From Podospora pseudocomata (lineage: Eukaryota > Ascomycota > Sordariomycetes > Sordariales > Podosporaceae): 64,000 nucleotides of DNA. How positions within the stretch are numbered: the first letter of the stretch is position 1; every line of letters begins with the position of its first letter. The notes under the pieces are model-generated. The model was not told where the DNA came from and did no database searches. It saw nothing but the letters and a program-made list of their open reading frames with translations. Below, piece after piece: positions 1-10,920 of this stretch. Location: assembly GCF_035222375.1 (NCBI RefSeq), contig NC_085888.1:3286001-3350000 (forward strand), written 5' to 3'. A program made the position numbers and the translations under genes.

Positions 1-255
1 TGCAGGGTTATGAGAAGCGAGACAGAAAGCAGCACGCACATGCAAGTTCATCTTAAGCAACTACTGATGACGGCATCATGAATTGCCCTTCATCTGTCAG
101 TGAAACCCATACATAAACCGATACTCATGTCACTTGGGTCACACTTCACACGTCGGGTGACATCATTCAGCCTTCATCGTACAAGGTGTCATCTTCCATA
201 ACATTTGTTCGACATGGCTACGCTGAACCGGTCTCAAGGAAACATCATTTCATGA
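1..255. other. Left-edge non-coding stretch
   Basis: No supportable gene is seen. The stretch probably holds the 3' flank and terminator of the VOC gene that ends just inside it. Confidence 0.4.
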
Positions 256-711
256 TCAAGCTCCAGGACAAAGCCCAACCATAGAGCAAACCTCCCAGAT
301 ATGCCCATCCAAATCCTCAAAGCTGCGGTTGTACATGCCCATATCCTGCCCATAGTTCTTCAACACATACGGATCTGCCTTGCCACCTGCATTGACCGCC
401 TGCTCAATAAACGCATCCACACTCGCCTTGTCTTTCGCCATGAAAGAAAAGAGGGCCTCGGTCGACTTGAAAGCGTCAACAACGGATGTGCCAGGCCGGT
501 TGAATGTTTTGAAACGCTCATGGATATGAATCATGAGAGAAACTTGGGAGCTGGCACCGGGAAGGCGGAATGCGGAAGATTTGTCATCGGACCAGAGCTT
601 GATGTGGTCGAAGTTGAGGGCGACGAAGAAGGCGGTTGCTTTTTCGAGATTTATGGTTGGGAGATTGACAAAGAAGGTAGGGGGGTTGGTGACACTGGTT
701 TCGGAGGACAT
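256..711 (-). CDS. VOC-superfamily (glyoxalase/bleomycin-resistance-like) protein
   Basis: A single-exon protein of 151 residues that reads as one VOC fold. It opens with the beta-strand TFFVNLPTINLEKATAFF and ends with the paired strand module DLDGHIWEVCSM, whose glutamate is where VOC proteins usually place a metal ligand. Family members are small cytosolic metal-dependent lyases, isomerases, dioxygenases or binding proteins, and the substrate here cannot be read. I chose the ATG before SSETSV because the VOC fold starts soon after it; an in-frame ATG at 735 would add eight residues (MTRVQPVT). No signal peptide or partner gene is visible. Family assignment is fairly secure; specific function is unknown. 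Confidence 0.82.
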   Translation of the reverse strand: MSSETSVTNPPTFFVNLPTINLEKATAFFVALNFDHIKLWSDDKSSAFRLPGASSQVSLMIHIHERFKTFNRPGTSVVDAFKSTEALFSFMAKDKASVDAFIEQAVNAGGKADPYVLKNYGQDMGMYNRSFEDLDGHIWEVCSMVGLCPGA

Positions 712-735
712 GGTGACCGGTTGGACTCTGGTCAC

Positions 736-1528
736 TCAGGGAAGTTAAGTGAGTTGTTAAAGGATGCTGTGTGGGAGTTCAATTGATGGGATGAAGGCTG
801 GCAAAGATGTCAACTATTATACCCATCATTCAACGTTCACATCATCGATAGACGGCATGATATTTGTCCCGAGATGCGATGAGCTGACAATGGTTTGGCT
901 CTTTACCAAGACATGGCGCGTCTATGTTGGGAATCGCGCGTCGCTGCCTGGAAGCTAAGGTGGCATCAGGCTGGCCTGCTCGCGTCCATTGCACGAGTTC
1001 CCGTGACTTGCCGGGACTTGCTCCAATCATGACCGCGGGGCACAGGCCAGGGGGCCTTGTGTTTGCAGTTTTCAAGTATTGACCCGAGACGTACGTTGCT
1101 TTTGCTGCAGAAACCATCGACTCCCGGTCAGCTTTACATCATGGCATCGGTTCACCAGCCCAGCCAGCTTTCCCGCCCTCGTATGGTTTCCACAGCAATT
1201 TGTTGGCCCATGCTGTGCCCCTTGGTCAACGGCAGACTGGTGAGCGACTCGTCGGCTTGCTGAAGCAAACGGGCTTACGAATTCGGCTGTGCTTCTTCAT
1301 TCCCGTCAGACAGATAGCTGTACAACATGCACAGTTTGTTTAATAGGCTATCTGGCTGCAGTGCGAACGAAGCTCTGCCTTTACCCGTGACAATCTCGAC
1401 CAAAGGCGCGAGCTTTGTCCAGCTCGGTGAAAACACTACGAGTGACAGGAAATCTTCCCAAAAGTTCTCTACTTCCCCCGACAACATGTTTGTTACAGGG
1501 CAGACAGGTACAACCATTCGAGGTGGCA
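736..1528. other. Intergenic region, divergent promoters
   Basis: This separates the VOC gene (minus strand) from the membrane-protein gene (plus strand), so it probably holds both promoters. No coding region with conserved character is visible on either strand. Confidence 0.5.
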
Positions 1529-2762
1529 ATGATGACACTACTAGCAAGGTCAGAGTCGACTGGCCGACAGCTCATCGGCCCACGGACGACGGTTTACACC
1601 CCATCACACAATTGCAGATTTGGCTTTGTCGAATCTGGGAATAGCGATGCATCGACCACCACTCTTGACACCATCGGCTATGCCTATGGAAGCGATTGTC
1701 CCAGCATCAGGTCATGTCTGCCGAGCATGCCAACAGCAGTCCGGCGAGACTTCTACTCACCCGGTCTCTACTGTCCGATGGGATGGGAAAGGGCGACAAA
1801 GATCACCCATGGGATGACCGACAGTGTTCGAGCAATCAACATCCTTCGAGCTCTTTCCACAAACAAAACAGCTGCGTTCTGCTGTCCATCGTGAGTCTCA
1901 CGGTCGAGAAACTCCGCCAGCCTGGGTTCTCCCGCTAACCAGATTGACTCGAAATAGCGGATTTACCTTTAGCTACACCGTCTGGTCCTCAACCGACGCC
2001 CTCCCTTGCTGCGCGTCAATCATGATAGAGGGGACCTTTACCTATTGGACCTGCAACCCTCGAGGCTGCAGTCTTGAACAAAGATTACGAGTGGGCGGGA
2101 CAGTTACCCTGTCGGCAATCACCTCCGAGCGCCTTGCCGTTCAAGCAACTATCACGATGGAATCTCTTCTCAATGTTTATGGGAGACAAAACATGGATGC
2201 GATCAACCCTAGCACTCAGGCTCCAACCTTGGTGGTTTCGTCAGCTATCACCCGCGCGCCTGCCATCCAGCTCGTCTGGCGCTCTATCGACCTCCCCGCG
2301 GCAGCAAATAACGGAACACCAAACGGCAATTATCCCTCGGTCAACACCGCCGGGGTAGTGGTGGGCGCTACTGTTGGTGCTATGGTTGCGATATCCCTCA
2401 TTGTGTTCGTAATCTGGCTCTGGTGCAGGAAAAAGAAAGAAAAGTCTGGCACTGTGTACGAAACTACGGAGAACACTGGAAACGTCGATGAGAGCAAAGC
2501 TCAATCAGAGTTGGCAACTGGAAGTGCTGTCGTAGAGCTGTCCACAGCTGGCAGTCCCGAATTACCTGCCAGTCCAATAACACTGCGCAATGCTGATGCT
2601 TCTGATGGTTTGTTAAGGGCGGTGGTGCCGACCGGTAGAGCGGGAACTGATAGCAGACCGTCAGTAGCGTATGAGCTGGACTCTGAGCTTGACCGGCGCG
2701 ATGTCGGCGCCAAGTCTATGTCTGAAGGACATAATGTTCCAACCACGGGCAGACTAGAATAA
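1529..2762 (+). CDS. Single-pass membrane protein with Cys-rich ectodomain
   Basis: Two exons, 1529-1890 and 1958-2762, are joined by a 67-base GT-AG intron, giving 388 residues. The ectodomain has the fungal signature TTVYTPSHNC near its start, then CPMGW and CCPSGFTF, the last completed only by the splice. One membrane segment (about residues 253-276) is followed by the basic stop-transfer WCRKKKEK and an acidic, Ser/Thr-rich cytosolic tail of about 110 residues. This architecture recurs in ascomycete plasma-membrane proteins of unknown role, sometimes proposed as wall sensors. The start is uncertain: there are two ATGs in tandem (1529, 1532) and no clear signal peptide, so a further 5' exon is possible. 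Topology is confident; function is not. Confidence 0.68.
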
Positions 2763-4539
2763 CTACATCCTTCATCTACAGGCAACTACACAACGTAGCT
2801 ATATTTTCTTTCCACGTGAGTCTCTCTTGTGAATAGCCCTATGACTGGTATTGAACGAAGGTAATATAATGTCTGACTATCTGCGGTATGAGCTTACAAT
2901 CTGAACCATCATCTACGCGTCTCTGAGCCTTGCTGGCTACACACAGTAAAGGTAGTCCTTGATAACCTTGACTTTTTTAATTGTGCCCACCTGGAGCCAC
3001 TTGTGTCTAAGGTACCTATGTAGCACTGCTTTCTTAAGGTCTTGAAGTGCTAATATCTGTGAGGGAACAGTAACATCAACGCCATTGTATGCGTCATAGC
3101 TACCTATGTACCTGCTATTGTTACCTGGTGCGTTACGTTGTACCTGTGCAGCCAGCCAAAAGTCAAGAGGCCGATGCTGCGGATAAAGATACCAACCTAT
3201 TAACCCCCGTCCCCGCCATCCCAGAAAAGTGTTACAACCTGCACCAGGAATGGATACAGACTGCAAGGCAGTACGCCGAAGGTGAATATGACAAGATGAT
3301 CGAAGGTTGTGACAAGCGTCTCAGACACGGGTTCACTGTCAACAACAGGTTGTTCTAACAAAGAGCTACTGAGAGTAGATTGTAGACAAATGAACTTGAA
3401 TTGCTTGCATGAGGAATCAGATTCCTCGACACGGGGAGCGCCCGGCGCTCCCCCCTATTTATGTCAAGCTATCTACATATATTTCTGAAGTATCTTTGTA
3501 CCTTGCTCAGTGTGCCTTCAAAGCCAGAGAACCTCAATTATATCTATGCATGGTGACAGCATTGGTGGCAATGGTACCATGTCCAGCTGAACTGGTTACG
3601 TCAGTTTCAGCTTCCATGAGCTCCTATTCAGCTTGATTGACCAGAACCCTTTTCTGTCTGACAGGTACCACCCAGTGGTTCCTGTACAGGGGTATTACGC
3701 TTGGGGCGTAACACTTTCCTTTTCCTTTTATCCTTTTCACGGCTTTATTCGCCTTTCTTCACCGCCCTGGTTATGACAGCCACATGTATTTCTAGCGGTT
3801 CAGTTCCTCAGTTCGGTAGATTTATTCCATCATCTTCACTTTCCCACATAAAGAGCCCTCTGCCAATTGCAATGGTATTCCTGCTTCTTTCTTTCCTTAA
3901 GAAATAATAAGTCAAGTGAGTCAATAAGATTGATCATTTACAGTACCTTATACATGAGACTACAACATCTCAGTTCACTACTCTCTGTATTTGCAGGTAA
4001 TACCTGTTGCACTTTCTTCCTTCGACAACCACGTCGTCGTACTTAGCAGCACAGTTCGAGACTCGCCAAGTTCTTGGGTAATTGCTTCACCCTCCTGAGA
4101 CCCCTGTAGTTACAGTGCTCTCAGCGACCCCATTAAAATAATATGTGTTAAAGAAATTGTTGCCTGTAGCAATAGATTTAGCGTTTATTTTTAGATGTAT
4201 ATTTACTGAGGGATTGGTCAAGGATACGTTAAACGACGGTCGTATTAGTTCGCTAGTGTCATGGCACTGGTGCCCCACTTCCTTGGGTGGCCCCACTGCC
4301 AGGACCTGTATCACGTGACCCACAGCCTTACACACAAAATCCCTGCGGGTCTGATTAGGCAAAGCCTCTTCCCTCTTTTCCCTCCTTAGCTTAGATTCGG
4401 TCAATTGAATATGGTATTTCTGTAGCCCTTTACCTCAGAGAACCTGCCAACCGTGACAGCTAGCGTTACCACGGAGTAGTAGGTTAACGTAATTTAGATA
4501 CTTAATATCTTGATATATACCGAATATACAACACCACCC
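2763..4539. other. Gene-poor interval holding an LTR-like relic
   Basis: The interval is AT-richer than its surroundings and has no believable gene. It contains the LTR-like relic listed separately. A minus-strand open stretch at 4087-4404 has no domain and looks like another old repeat fragment, but nothing in the window matches it. Confidence 0.5.
3230..3713. mobile_element. Solo-LTR-like relic, copy 1
   Basis: The block begins TGTTAC and ends GTAACA, the usual termini of fungal LTRs. Roughly its first 300 bases and last 50 bases match a second block at 33244-33708 at about 95% by eye, while the middle differs. No gag or pol sequence flanks it and no target-site duplication is visible, so it reads as an old solo LTR. 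Copia or gypsy origin cannot be decided, and orientation is ambiguous. A MITE is the alternative. Confidence 0.55.
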
Positions 4540-6741
4540 TCACACAACAACCTTGACACCCTCTCCATCCCTACTAAAAATCTTCTTCATATGACTCGTC
4601 GCATAAGGGTTACTCATCGGTATACTCACCCCCTGTTCCTCCCCCACCTCCACCCCTCCCCTCCTCACCTCCCAAATCTCCTTTCTCCCACTCCTATACT
4701 CCCCCAACGGCCCCTCCAGCTCCCCCCAAGCCTTAACCGCATGCGCCTCCACAACAGGCGTCCAAACCCCCCTATCCACCATCGAACCCCTAAACCCCTC
4801 ATAATCTCCCACCCCCCTATCCCCCAACATCTCCACCATAAACCGAAAGAAAAACTCCTCGCTCTCCGGATTCTGACTACTAGCAATCAACAGCACGAAT
4901 CCCACCCACGTCTCAATCCCTATCCTCTTCAAGTTCTGTGACAGCTCAGCATCAGTAAAATGATGCCTCAAACGGGGCATGATCCCCGGTAGAGGAGAGC
5001 AAGCGGCGTGAGCACCGTTGCCAACGAAGAAGGTGAAGACAAAGAGGCATATAGCAATGACATTTTCTGTCGCGGAGAGGGATGTTTCCGCGCGGAGGAT
5101 GAAGTGGATCAGCTCCCCTAAACCGATGGACATCAGGTTCTGGATGTCGAGGGCGTCCCATTGGATTGTTGGGCGGGATATGTACCATGCTAATGCGTCA
5201 CGGAGGAGACAGTCGAGGGTGGCGATGTGGTTGATTAGATCGCGTGATACCCCGAGAGTGGCGCATGCGGTTGCCATTGCTGAGCCGGCTTGGTAGAATG
5301 GGGAGGAATGTGGGTAGTTGTAGAGCTTTTTGAGGAGGCCGTGAGGTAAGAGGTGGGAGGCGGCGAAAGTGTGGTCGGAGAGATGGGCAGCAGAGAGCTC
5401 GTTTCTGTTTGTGGGTTGGTAGAGGTATTGGCCTGGATGGGATGGAGGAGGCAGGCTGAAGACGAGGCGGCAGGCTAGGGAGGTGCACACCCATCTGATG
5501 ATGAAGGCCTGGAGACCCTTCATTCCGTCAAGACGGGCTATGCCTCCGCGCAAGAACAGCATTCTCTTCAGCCCCGCCAGATGGGCCTGGCGCTGGGAGA
5601 CGTCTGGTTGGAGGTGCTTCCATGCTGGGTGGTCTCTCAGTGAGTCGCCAGCGTAGAGAAACAGGTTCTCCTCGATGCAGAGCATCTGGAAGACTGTGGC
5701 AATGTTCTCGTCGCTCAAGGCCCGCGATGGGTCAGCCAAGGCAGCCTGAATGTGGGAGATGGCTTGGATGCGATGGTGCATGAACTGCTCCAGTAACGTT
5801 GGGGACTTGTGAGGCTGGGCCACAGCCAGCTGCAGGGCTGAAAGGCACAGGACTCCATGCAGAAAGCCAGAGTGCCCAAAGGAGACTGTCACCCAGTACT
5901 TTTCCGCCTCGGGGGACTGGTCACCCGTTAGAGGTGTGAGAGTCTTGATGATCACCGTGTTGACTACAGGAAAGTCATAATGTCAGCTAGAGGTCGTCGC
6001 TAAAGTTTGAAGTCCGTCCCGACCCACACGCGCTGGCAGTCTGTTGGGCTCAAGACTACGCTAAGCACAGCAAGGTACCTCGACGCATGTATGAGCATGG
6101 GGTTACTTACAATACGCCAGCAAATCAGTATCACGTTGGCCCATTCTTACTGACACAGTGCCAAAAGGATCCAACCGACCACTCAGTGTTTGTGCTTGGG
6201 ACACCAGGGTGGCCCCAGCTTGACAGATGCATAGGCCAACGGCGTATCCGCAATGAACACACTCTACATGATCGGAAATGTTATTGGCATGGTGTTCTTG
6301 GAGTTTCCCACCAAATCTGCCATTCGAGCTCGTTGGTTTGGACTGCCCTGGCTTTACACCAGCAGTCGGACGTTGTCTTTTCGAGACACCACCCTTGCCT
6401 CGCTTCGGCTTCGGATTCCCGTCGTCCTGAATCCGCTGGGGAGCAACAGCCACGGGCACCTCCTCTGCGATCCCCGCACTGTGCTTACCATCAAACAGTG
6501 TGTTGGTAGCTGGAGCACCATCTGGGCTGTCAGAACCGCTACTGTTGCTGCTGGCAGTCGCGTTTGGGGAGTCGTCAGAGCCGAAGGGAGCACGTTTTCG
6601 GCCGGCCTTGCTCTTGGTCGACCATGGCTGAGCAGCTCTAGCCTTCCTGATAACAAAGGCACGACCTGTGGTAGAGATCTTGTGTCCGGCACTGGACTTG
6701 TTGCCAGAATTGACGAACAAGAACTCCTTAACAGCGGCCAT
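4540..6741 (-). CDS. Fungal-specific transcription factor (Fungal_trans_2 type)
   Basis: Two exons, 6741-6111 and 5963-4540, flank a 147-base GT-AG intron and give 684 residues. The N-terminus EFLFVN, then RKARAAQPWSTKSK, is typical of ascomycete regulators that have the fungal transcription-factor middle region without a Zn2Cys6 cluster. The C-terminal two thirds are helical and include LDPFGTVSV and a stretch around VSFGHSGFLHGVLCLSALQLA, where members of this group start their regulatory domain. No Zn2Cys6 motif is present. A compact Cys group (C161, C164, C171, C173) lies just before LDPFG, though that stretch could be an unrecognised in-frame intron. An ATG at 6987 would add 82 low-complexity residues; I chose 6741 by family resemblance. 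Target genes are unknown. Confidence 0.82.
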
Positions 6742-7237
6742 GTTGTCGCTGTAGTGCTTTGGTGACTGTTTCTTCTCCCCCGTTACAGTTTGATTACCGA
6801 AACGCAAATACAACGGGGTAAACTGCTTCCCGAAAAAGGCAAATGATAACTGTGTTTTTGAAGATATCGGAGACTGAGAGGCCGTGGTGGTTTTGGGGAT
6901 GGACAAGCTTTCAGTTGTGGGTTCTACTGAGACGGAAAGGTTAGCGGTGAGATGCCAAGCATGCTCAGTCATGTCCATAATTATCATTTTCCTCTTTAGG
7001 CATGGTGTTGCTGGGCATAAGCTGTTGTGTAACAGCGGCTGATGGGGGAGTGATGCTGTGGATAACGCTTACCCAGTTTTCTGCAAAGCACAGAACCCAC
7101 ACCACCCTCTGCACCACGCACCTAGATTATTCAAGATCGGAACACCCAACACATCTGGATCAAAAAAGGACGATGTCCCGACTGGCTTGAAAAGAGCTCG
7201 GGTCATTAGAGAGTGAGGTGAAAAAGGCAAAAGGTAA
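6742..7237. other. Intergenic region upstream of the transcription factor
   Basis: Likely promoter and 5' leader of the minus-strand transcription factor. I see no gene in it. Confidence 0.4.
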
Positions 7238-7340
7238 TGGGAACTGTGAGGCTCGAACTCACGACCTCAGGATTACTCTGATGTTAAACCAGATCATACA
7301 GTGTATGAGACCTGCGCTCTTCCAACTGAGCCAAGCTCCC
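7238..7340 (-). tRNA. Elongator tRNA-Met (CAT) with intron
   Basis: Read on the minus strand it folds as a full cloverleaf. The acceptor GGGAGCT pairs with AGTTCCC (one G-T), the D-arm is GCTC...GAGC, the anticodon loop is CTCATAA and the T-loop is TTCGAGC. About 29 extra bases sit one base 3' of the anticodon, the canonical position of a nuclear tRNA intron. Anticodon CAT with this body indicates elongator rather than initiator methionine. The initiator copy is at 22995-23066. Confidence 0.9.
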
Positions 7341-7584
7341 TTGTCAACTTCTGCTTCACCGCGGCAGAATTACGTCCTAACACAAACCCACCCAAACAAA
7401 GAAAAAATCTCCGCATATCGATGTTTGTAAGGCTGTTGATCGAGAGAGGTTCCTTTGTAAGTTTACACAAGCAATAGACCCTAGTAATGCTGTAGGCGGT
7501 GAAAAGACTTTGTCATGGTGATGGGAATGACTTCATTACTGGTGTATTACTTCGTTCTGGGAATGTTGTCAAAGTGCGCCTAAC

Positions 7585-8634
7585 CTATATCGCTTTGGAC
7601 TGTATGCGCTTTTCCTCTGTGGAGTCCTTATTCTGTAAAGCAGCTCCCCTCGTAGCGATGTTGTCCTCCTCTTCCTCTTCGTCCAACCATACCAAATGAG
7701 CCCCGCCGCCGTTGTCATCTTCGTCCTCCGACTCAAGATCATGGGTGTCACTTTCACCATAAGCTCCTAGAGGTTGCTCAGTCGCTTGTGCCTTGACCGG
7801 CTCCTGGGTTTCTTCTGGGTCCTGAAGCGAGGGATCTGTGCTCGCCTTTCGGTTTGGTTCTTTCTCTGATGGAGAGTGCCCAGTGATAGCCACAAAACGC
7901 TCGTTGACTGGCGAGGCGCCTTTTTGACCGTCGTGGCTCATGGGAAAGCTGTTTTCGGCGGAGACCATTCGGAACTCGCTGGCGAGAGGATTGAGCGTAG
8001 ACGTGCTACTGATGCTCAAGACACGGTGATGCTGTTCTTTGGGGGCTACAAAGTCCATTGTCGGACTGACCAAAACGGGTGACTCCGGGGGCGTAACTGG
8101 TTCCGGTGTCATGATGTCCCAGTCCAAATGTCCCAGACGTTGAAGCCGTTGTTGGTTTTGTTTTGCTTCTTCGTGCTGCTTCATGGCTACGTTGAATAGC
8201 ACGTACAAGATTCGAAATACAAATATGAGTTGCTGTTCTTTGGAAAATGTGAGAAATGGATGAGGGTGATAAGAGTGTTGGTTTCGTGGTCTTTCTGTTG
8301 TGTAGTTGTCATTATTTCCGCTATGTGATTCGACTGGAGACAGAGGGATTGCTCCTGGTGGTGGTGTTTCCGGTGATGCTGTGGGCGATAGTGGTTCAGC
8401 GGGCCCGATTGTGGCAGCTGGAGGTTTGCGGGGCGCACTTGATGCGTCGCGCCTCGTAGAACCGGGTGGTGGATGGTCGCCAAAAACATGTCTCATTAAC
8501 TTGTTGCGCGAATCGAAAGCTTGAGCGCAGCGGCGACACTTGTGGCGCGTCGGTGATCCATTTTTGTCCTGGGCTTGACCGTCGGTGGTTGATCTGGAGG
8601 CGGTGGACATGGATGCCCAACGCTTCGACTCCAT
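7585..8634 (-). CDS. Single C2H2 zinc-finger protein with acidic C-terminus
   Basis: 349 residues in one open frame. One C2H2 finger lies near the N-terminus (CRRCAQAF, then HVFGDH). A Pro/Ser-rich linker, a hydrophobic helix (LIFVFRILYVLFNVAM) and a Gln/Lys coiled stretch follow. The C-terminus has acidic runs (ESEDEDD, DEEEEED) that could be an activation or interaction surface. The hydrophobic helix is odd in a nuclear protein and may be unspliced intron sequence, since GT and AG dinucleotides flank it, but no strong donor was found. Likely a nuclear regulator or RNA-associated protein; no specific family is recognised. Confidence 0.65.
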   Translation of the reverse strand: MESKRWASMSTASRSTTDGQAQDKNGSPTRHKCRRCAQAFDSRNKLMRHVFGDHPPPGSTRRDASSAPRKPPAATIGPAEPLSPTASPETPPPGAIPLSPVESHSGNNDNYTTERPRNQHSYHPHPFLTFSKEQQLIFVFRILYVLFNVAMKQHEEAKQNQQRLQRLGHLDWDIMTPEPVTPPESPVLVSPTMDFVAPKEQHHRVLSISSTSTLNPLASEFRMVSAENSFPMSHDGQKGASPVNERFVAITGHSPSEKEPNRKASTDPSLQDPEETQEPVKAQATEQPLGAYGESDTHDLESEDEDDNGGGAHLVWLDEEEEEDNIATRGAALQNKDSTEEKRIQSKAI

Positions 8635-8996
8635 TCTGGATTCTGGTGGAGCAGAGAAAGCAAAAATGGTCGGCGACTGGCCTAATCAAAGGGTCGTCGA
8701 TTGAGGGCGCGACTGTGCTCAAATCTGGAGAGCGGCCCCGTTCTTTGCAAGGCTGTGCCCGGAGGTCGAGAGCAGGAGAGGGGAAACTGTGGGTGAGTGA
8801 GTGGGTGAGTGGTGAGTTGATGTCGAGGCGAGAGTGGAAATTTGAGGTTGACGAACGAAAATTGTGGGGGCTTGACACGCGGTGTTGCTTGAGTGGCAGA
8901 GTGGAACGGAGTGGGGCGTCCACGGCCCCCGCTTCAATGCAGCTTCATGTAAGTTGATTGGTTCTGTCTTTTCGTCCTCTCTCAAATAATATCATC
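8635..8996. other. Intergenic region between two minus-strand genes
   Basis: Holds the promoter side of the C2H2 gene and the 3' flank of the NmrA-like gene. A GT-rich purine tract (GTGAGTGAGTGGGTGAGTGG, 8791-8810) is the only notable feature. Confidence 0.4.
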
Positions 8997-9956
8997 TTAC
9001 AGATACTTCTTGACCACTTCCTCAACCTCCTCCCGACTCAGCTCCTTGATCCCCAGCAACTCATTGTCATTCTTCTCAAACAGACTGCCATATCCCTCTC
9101 CCGCGATCGCAGAAGTTATGAACTTGACAGCAAACTTCTCAGGGTCGGGGTTTTCCTTGTTGATCTCAGCCCATGCCGAAGTCAGCAAGTCATCCACCAT
9201 CACCACCTCGTCAGTCCACTTCTCTCCTGGGGTAAGCTTCTTGGCAATCTCATACACGTCCTTGAAGCTCTGAACAGTGCTCTGGATAAACACCATCTTG
9301 TTTTTGGTTTCCTCAGCCTGTCTAAAAACTCCCACAACAGCCTTTCCAACATCGGACAACAGCGAGAAACTGATCTTCCTGTCGCCGCCATCATAGAGGA
9401 TTGCATGTTTATCTTTGGCGTTGACCAGCCAGTTGATCTTGAGACCCCAGTCAAAGAACGCGCCATTGACAACAAGGGTGTATGTCAATGTGCCTTCTTT
9501 TGCCTTTTTCTCGAGAAGGTCCTGGGCGTCAAACTTGGTTTGAAAGATGGGAAGCTGTCGGACCTTGGCGTTGCGAGTGTGGGAGCCGAACTCGGTGGGC
9601 AGGAATCGTTTGACACCTGCCTTGGCGGCAGCTTCAATAAGAAGGAGTTGCTTTTCGGGGGCGCTAATTGGGAGGGTGGAAACCACAGCGTCTTGACCAG
9701 ACAATGCCGATGTCAACGAGTCGATGGAGTCGTAGTTGACCGTGACGGTTTTGACACCGGGGGGGAAAGTACGAGGTGACTCCTTGCGGACGAGGACGGT
9801 GACCGTAAAGTCACCGGCGAGCAGGAGCTGCTCAAGAATTGAGGGGCCCAAGTTACCGGTTGCCTGAAAGAATGTTAGTCTTCGAATGAGTTTGGGGAAT
9901 GAGAAAAGATCACCACCTACACCGGCGAGTACAACGTTCGTGATGGAAGCGGACAT
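8997..9956 (-). CDS. NmrA-like/isoflavone-reductase-like NAD(P)-binding protein
   Basis: Exons 9956-9921 and 9863-8997 with a 57-base intron give 300 residues. The intron is a multiple of three and stop-free, so the unspliced frame is also open; splicing it out restores the dinucleotide loop VVLAG-ATGNLG (GxxGxxG) of an atypical short-chain dehydrogenase. Downstream blocks GQDAVVSTLP, AGVKRFLPTEFG and NGAFFDWGL match the NmrA/PCBER/isoflavone-reductase group. Members are NADPH-dependent reductases or redox-sensing regulators such as the nitrogen repressor NmrA, and without an active-site comparison the two cannot be told apart. It is probably cytosolic, since no signal peptide is seen. The next gene, in the opposite direction, is a transcription factor. 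Confidence 0.9.
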   Translation of the reverse strand: MSASITNVVLAGVGGDLFSFPKLIRRLTFFQATGNLGPSILEQLLLAGDFTVTVLVRKESPRTFPPGVKTVTVNYDSIDSLTSALSGQDAVVSTLPISAPEKQLLLIEAAAKAGVKRFLPTEFGSHTRNAKVRQLPIFQTKFDAQDLLEKKAKEGTLTYTLVVNGAFFDWGLKINWLVNAKDKHAILYDGGDRKISFSLLSDVGKAVVGVFRQAEETKNKMVFIQSTVQSFKDVYEIAKKLTPGEKWTDEVVMVDDLLTSAWAEINKENPDPEKFAVKFITSAIAGEGYGSLFEKNDNELLGIKELSREEVEEVVKKYL

Positions 9957-10920
9957 GTTGGTCAGGGAGGCAGATGTGATATGACTGAAAGCACAATTGA
10001 TGAGATGTTATGAGGTAGGTGTCGAAGGCTTGAAACAGATGGGTACTTTGTAGGTAAGGTAAGTCGATCGATGCTGGGAGAAAGGACTTGAACAGCAGGA
10101 TACTGCGCCCTTTTATAGAAAGATTGTAATGGGCAGCTTTCAGCAAAGTGGTATCATCCCTCCATCCCATACGCTCATCCAGATGAATTATGGCTTATTC
10201 AGCCCCAGCTAATTAGTTGAGGTAGGTACCTAGGATACCAATCCCGTAGGCTCGGCTGTTTTACTAGAAGAAACATAGCGGCGATTATGTGACAGTGAGG
10301 AATTAACGGACCAACAGAATTTTGTATCCCACATGGCCGAGATAAAAAGTATCCCAGCGCAAGGTACCACTGAAGGAGCGCATCTTTGCAGCTGCGTCTG
10401 GTTTATTGATGCAGGCAAAAGGATAAGCAAAAATATCCCCCTGAAAGAAGAAGGCCGTCGAATCCCTCGGGGCTGTTGAGATTGTAGTCGCGTGTGGATT
10501 CCGATAGTTGTAAGGGTAGCAAGGAACTTAAAGGCACAGCTAACCCTAACCCCAAGGACTCTCAATAGGCCATTTGACTATCTTTCAAGGCCTAGTAAAT
10601 ATTTTTTCGAGGCCTGGTTCAGTGTTCTGGAGTGCCAGTCATTTGCATAGCGTGGCTGAGTACCTAGCTAGTGCACTGTTATCATCAATCTGGCATGGAA
10701 ACGCGAGTACGAATCCTTTTTAACGGAATCCCCACATTCCACATGCCACATGCCACATAGCCGGCATTCCGCTGCGGCTTTGTCATCACTGCATTGACCA
10801 CATCTTAGGTGAGGAAACCTTCATTCAACTTTACTTGTCCTTCTCCTCCGTAGTGTTGTAAACTATCCCACCCGACTTGAAACTATCCCACCTTTCCGTT
10901 ACTACAATCCATCACTGATC
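9957..10920. other. Divergent intergenic region (NmrA-like gene / C2H2-Zn2Cys6 gene)
   Basis: Contains both promoters. A stretch near 10563-10617 carries ACTATCTTTCAAGGCCT, very like the degenerate repeat units at 33140-33230. Several AGGTACCTAGG-type palindromes are present, as elsewhere in the window. No gene is seen. Confidence 0.45.

Noticed and set aside
4087-4404. 105-residue minus-strand open frame
   Set aside because: No domain, no splice support and a repeat-like setting.
10541-10554. CTAACCCTAACCCC telomere-like motif
   Set aside because: Only two units inside an ordinary intergenic region; chance or minor.
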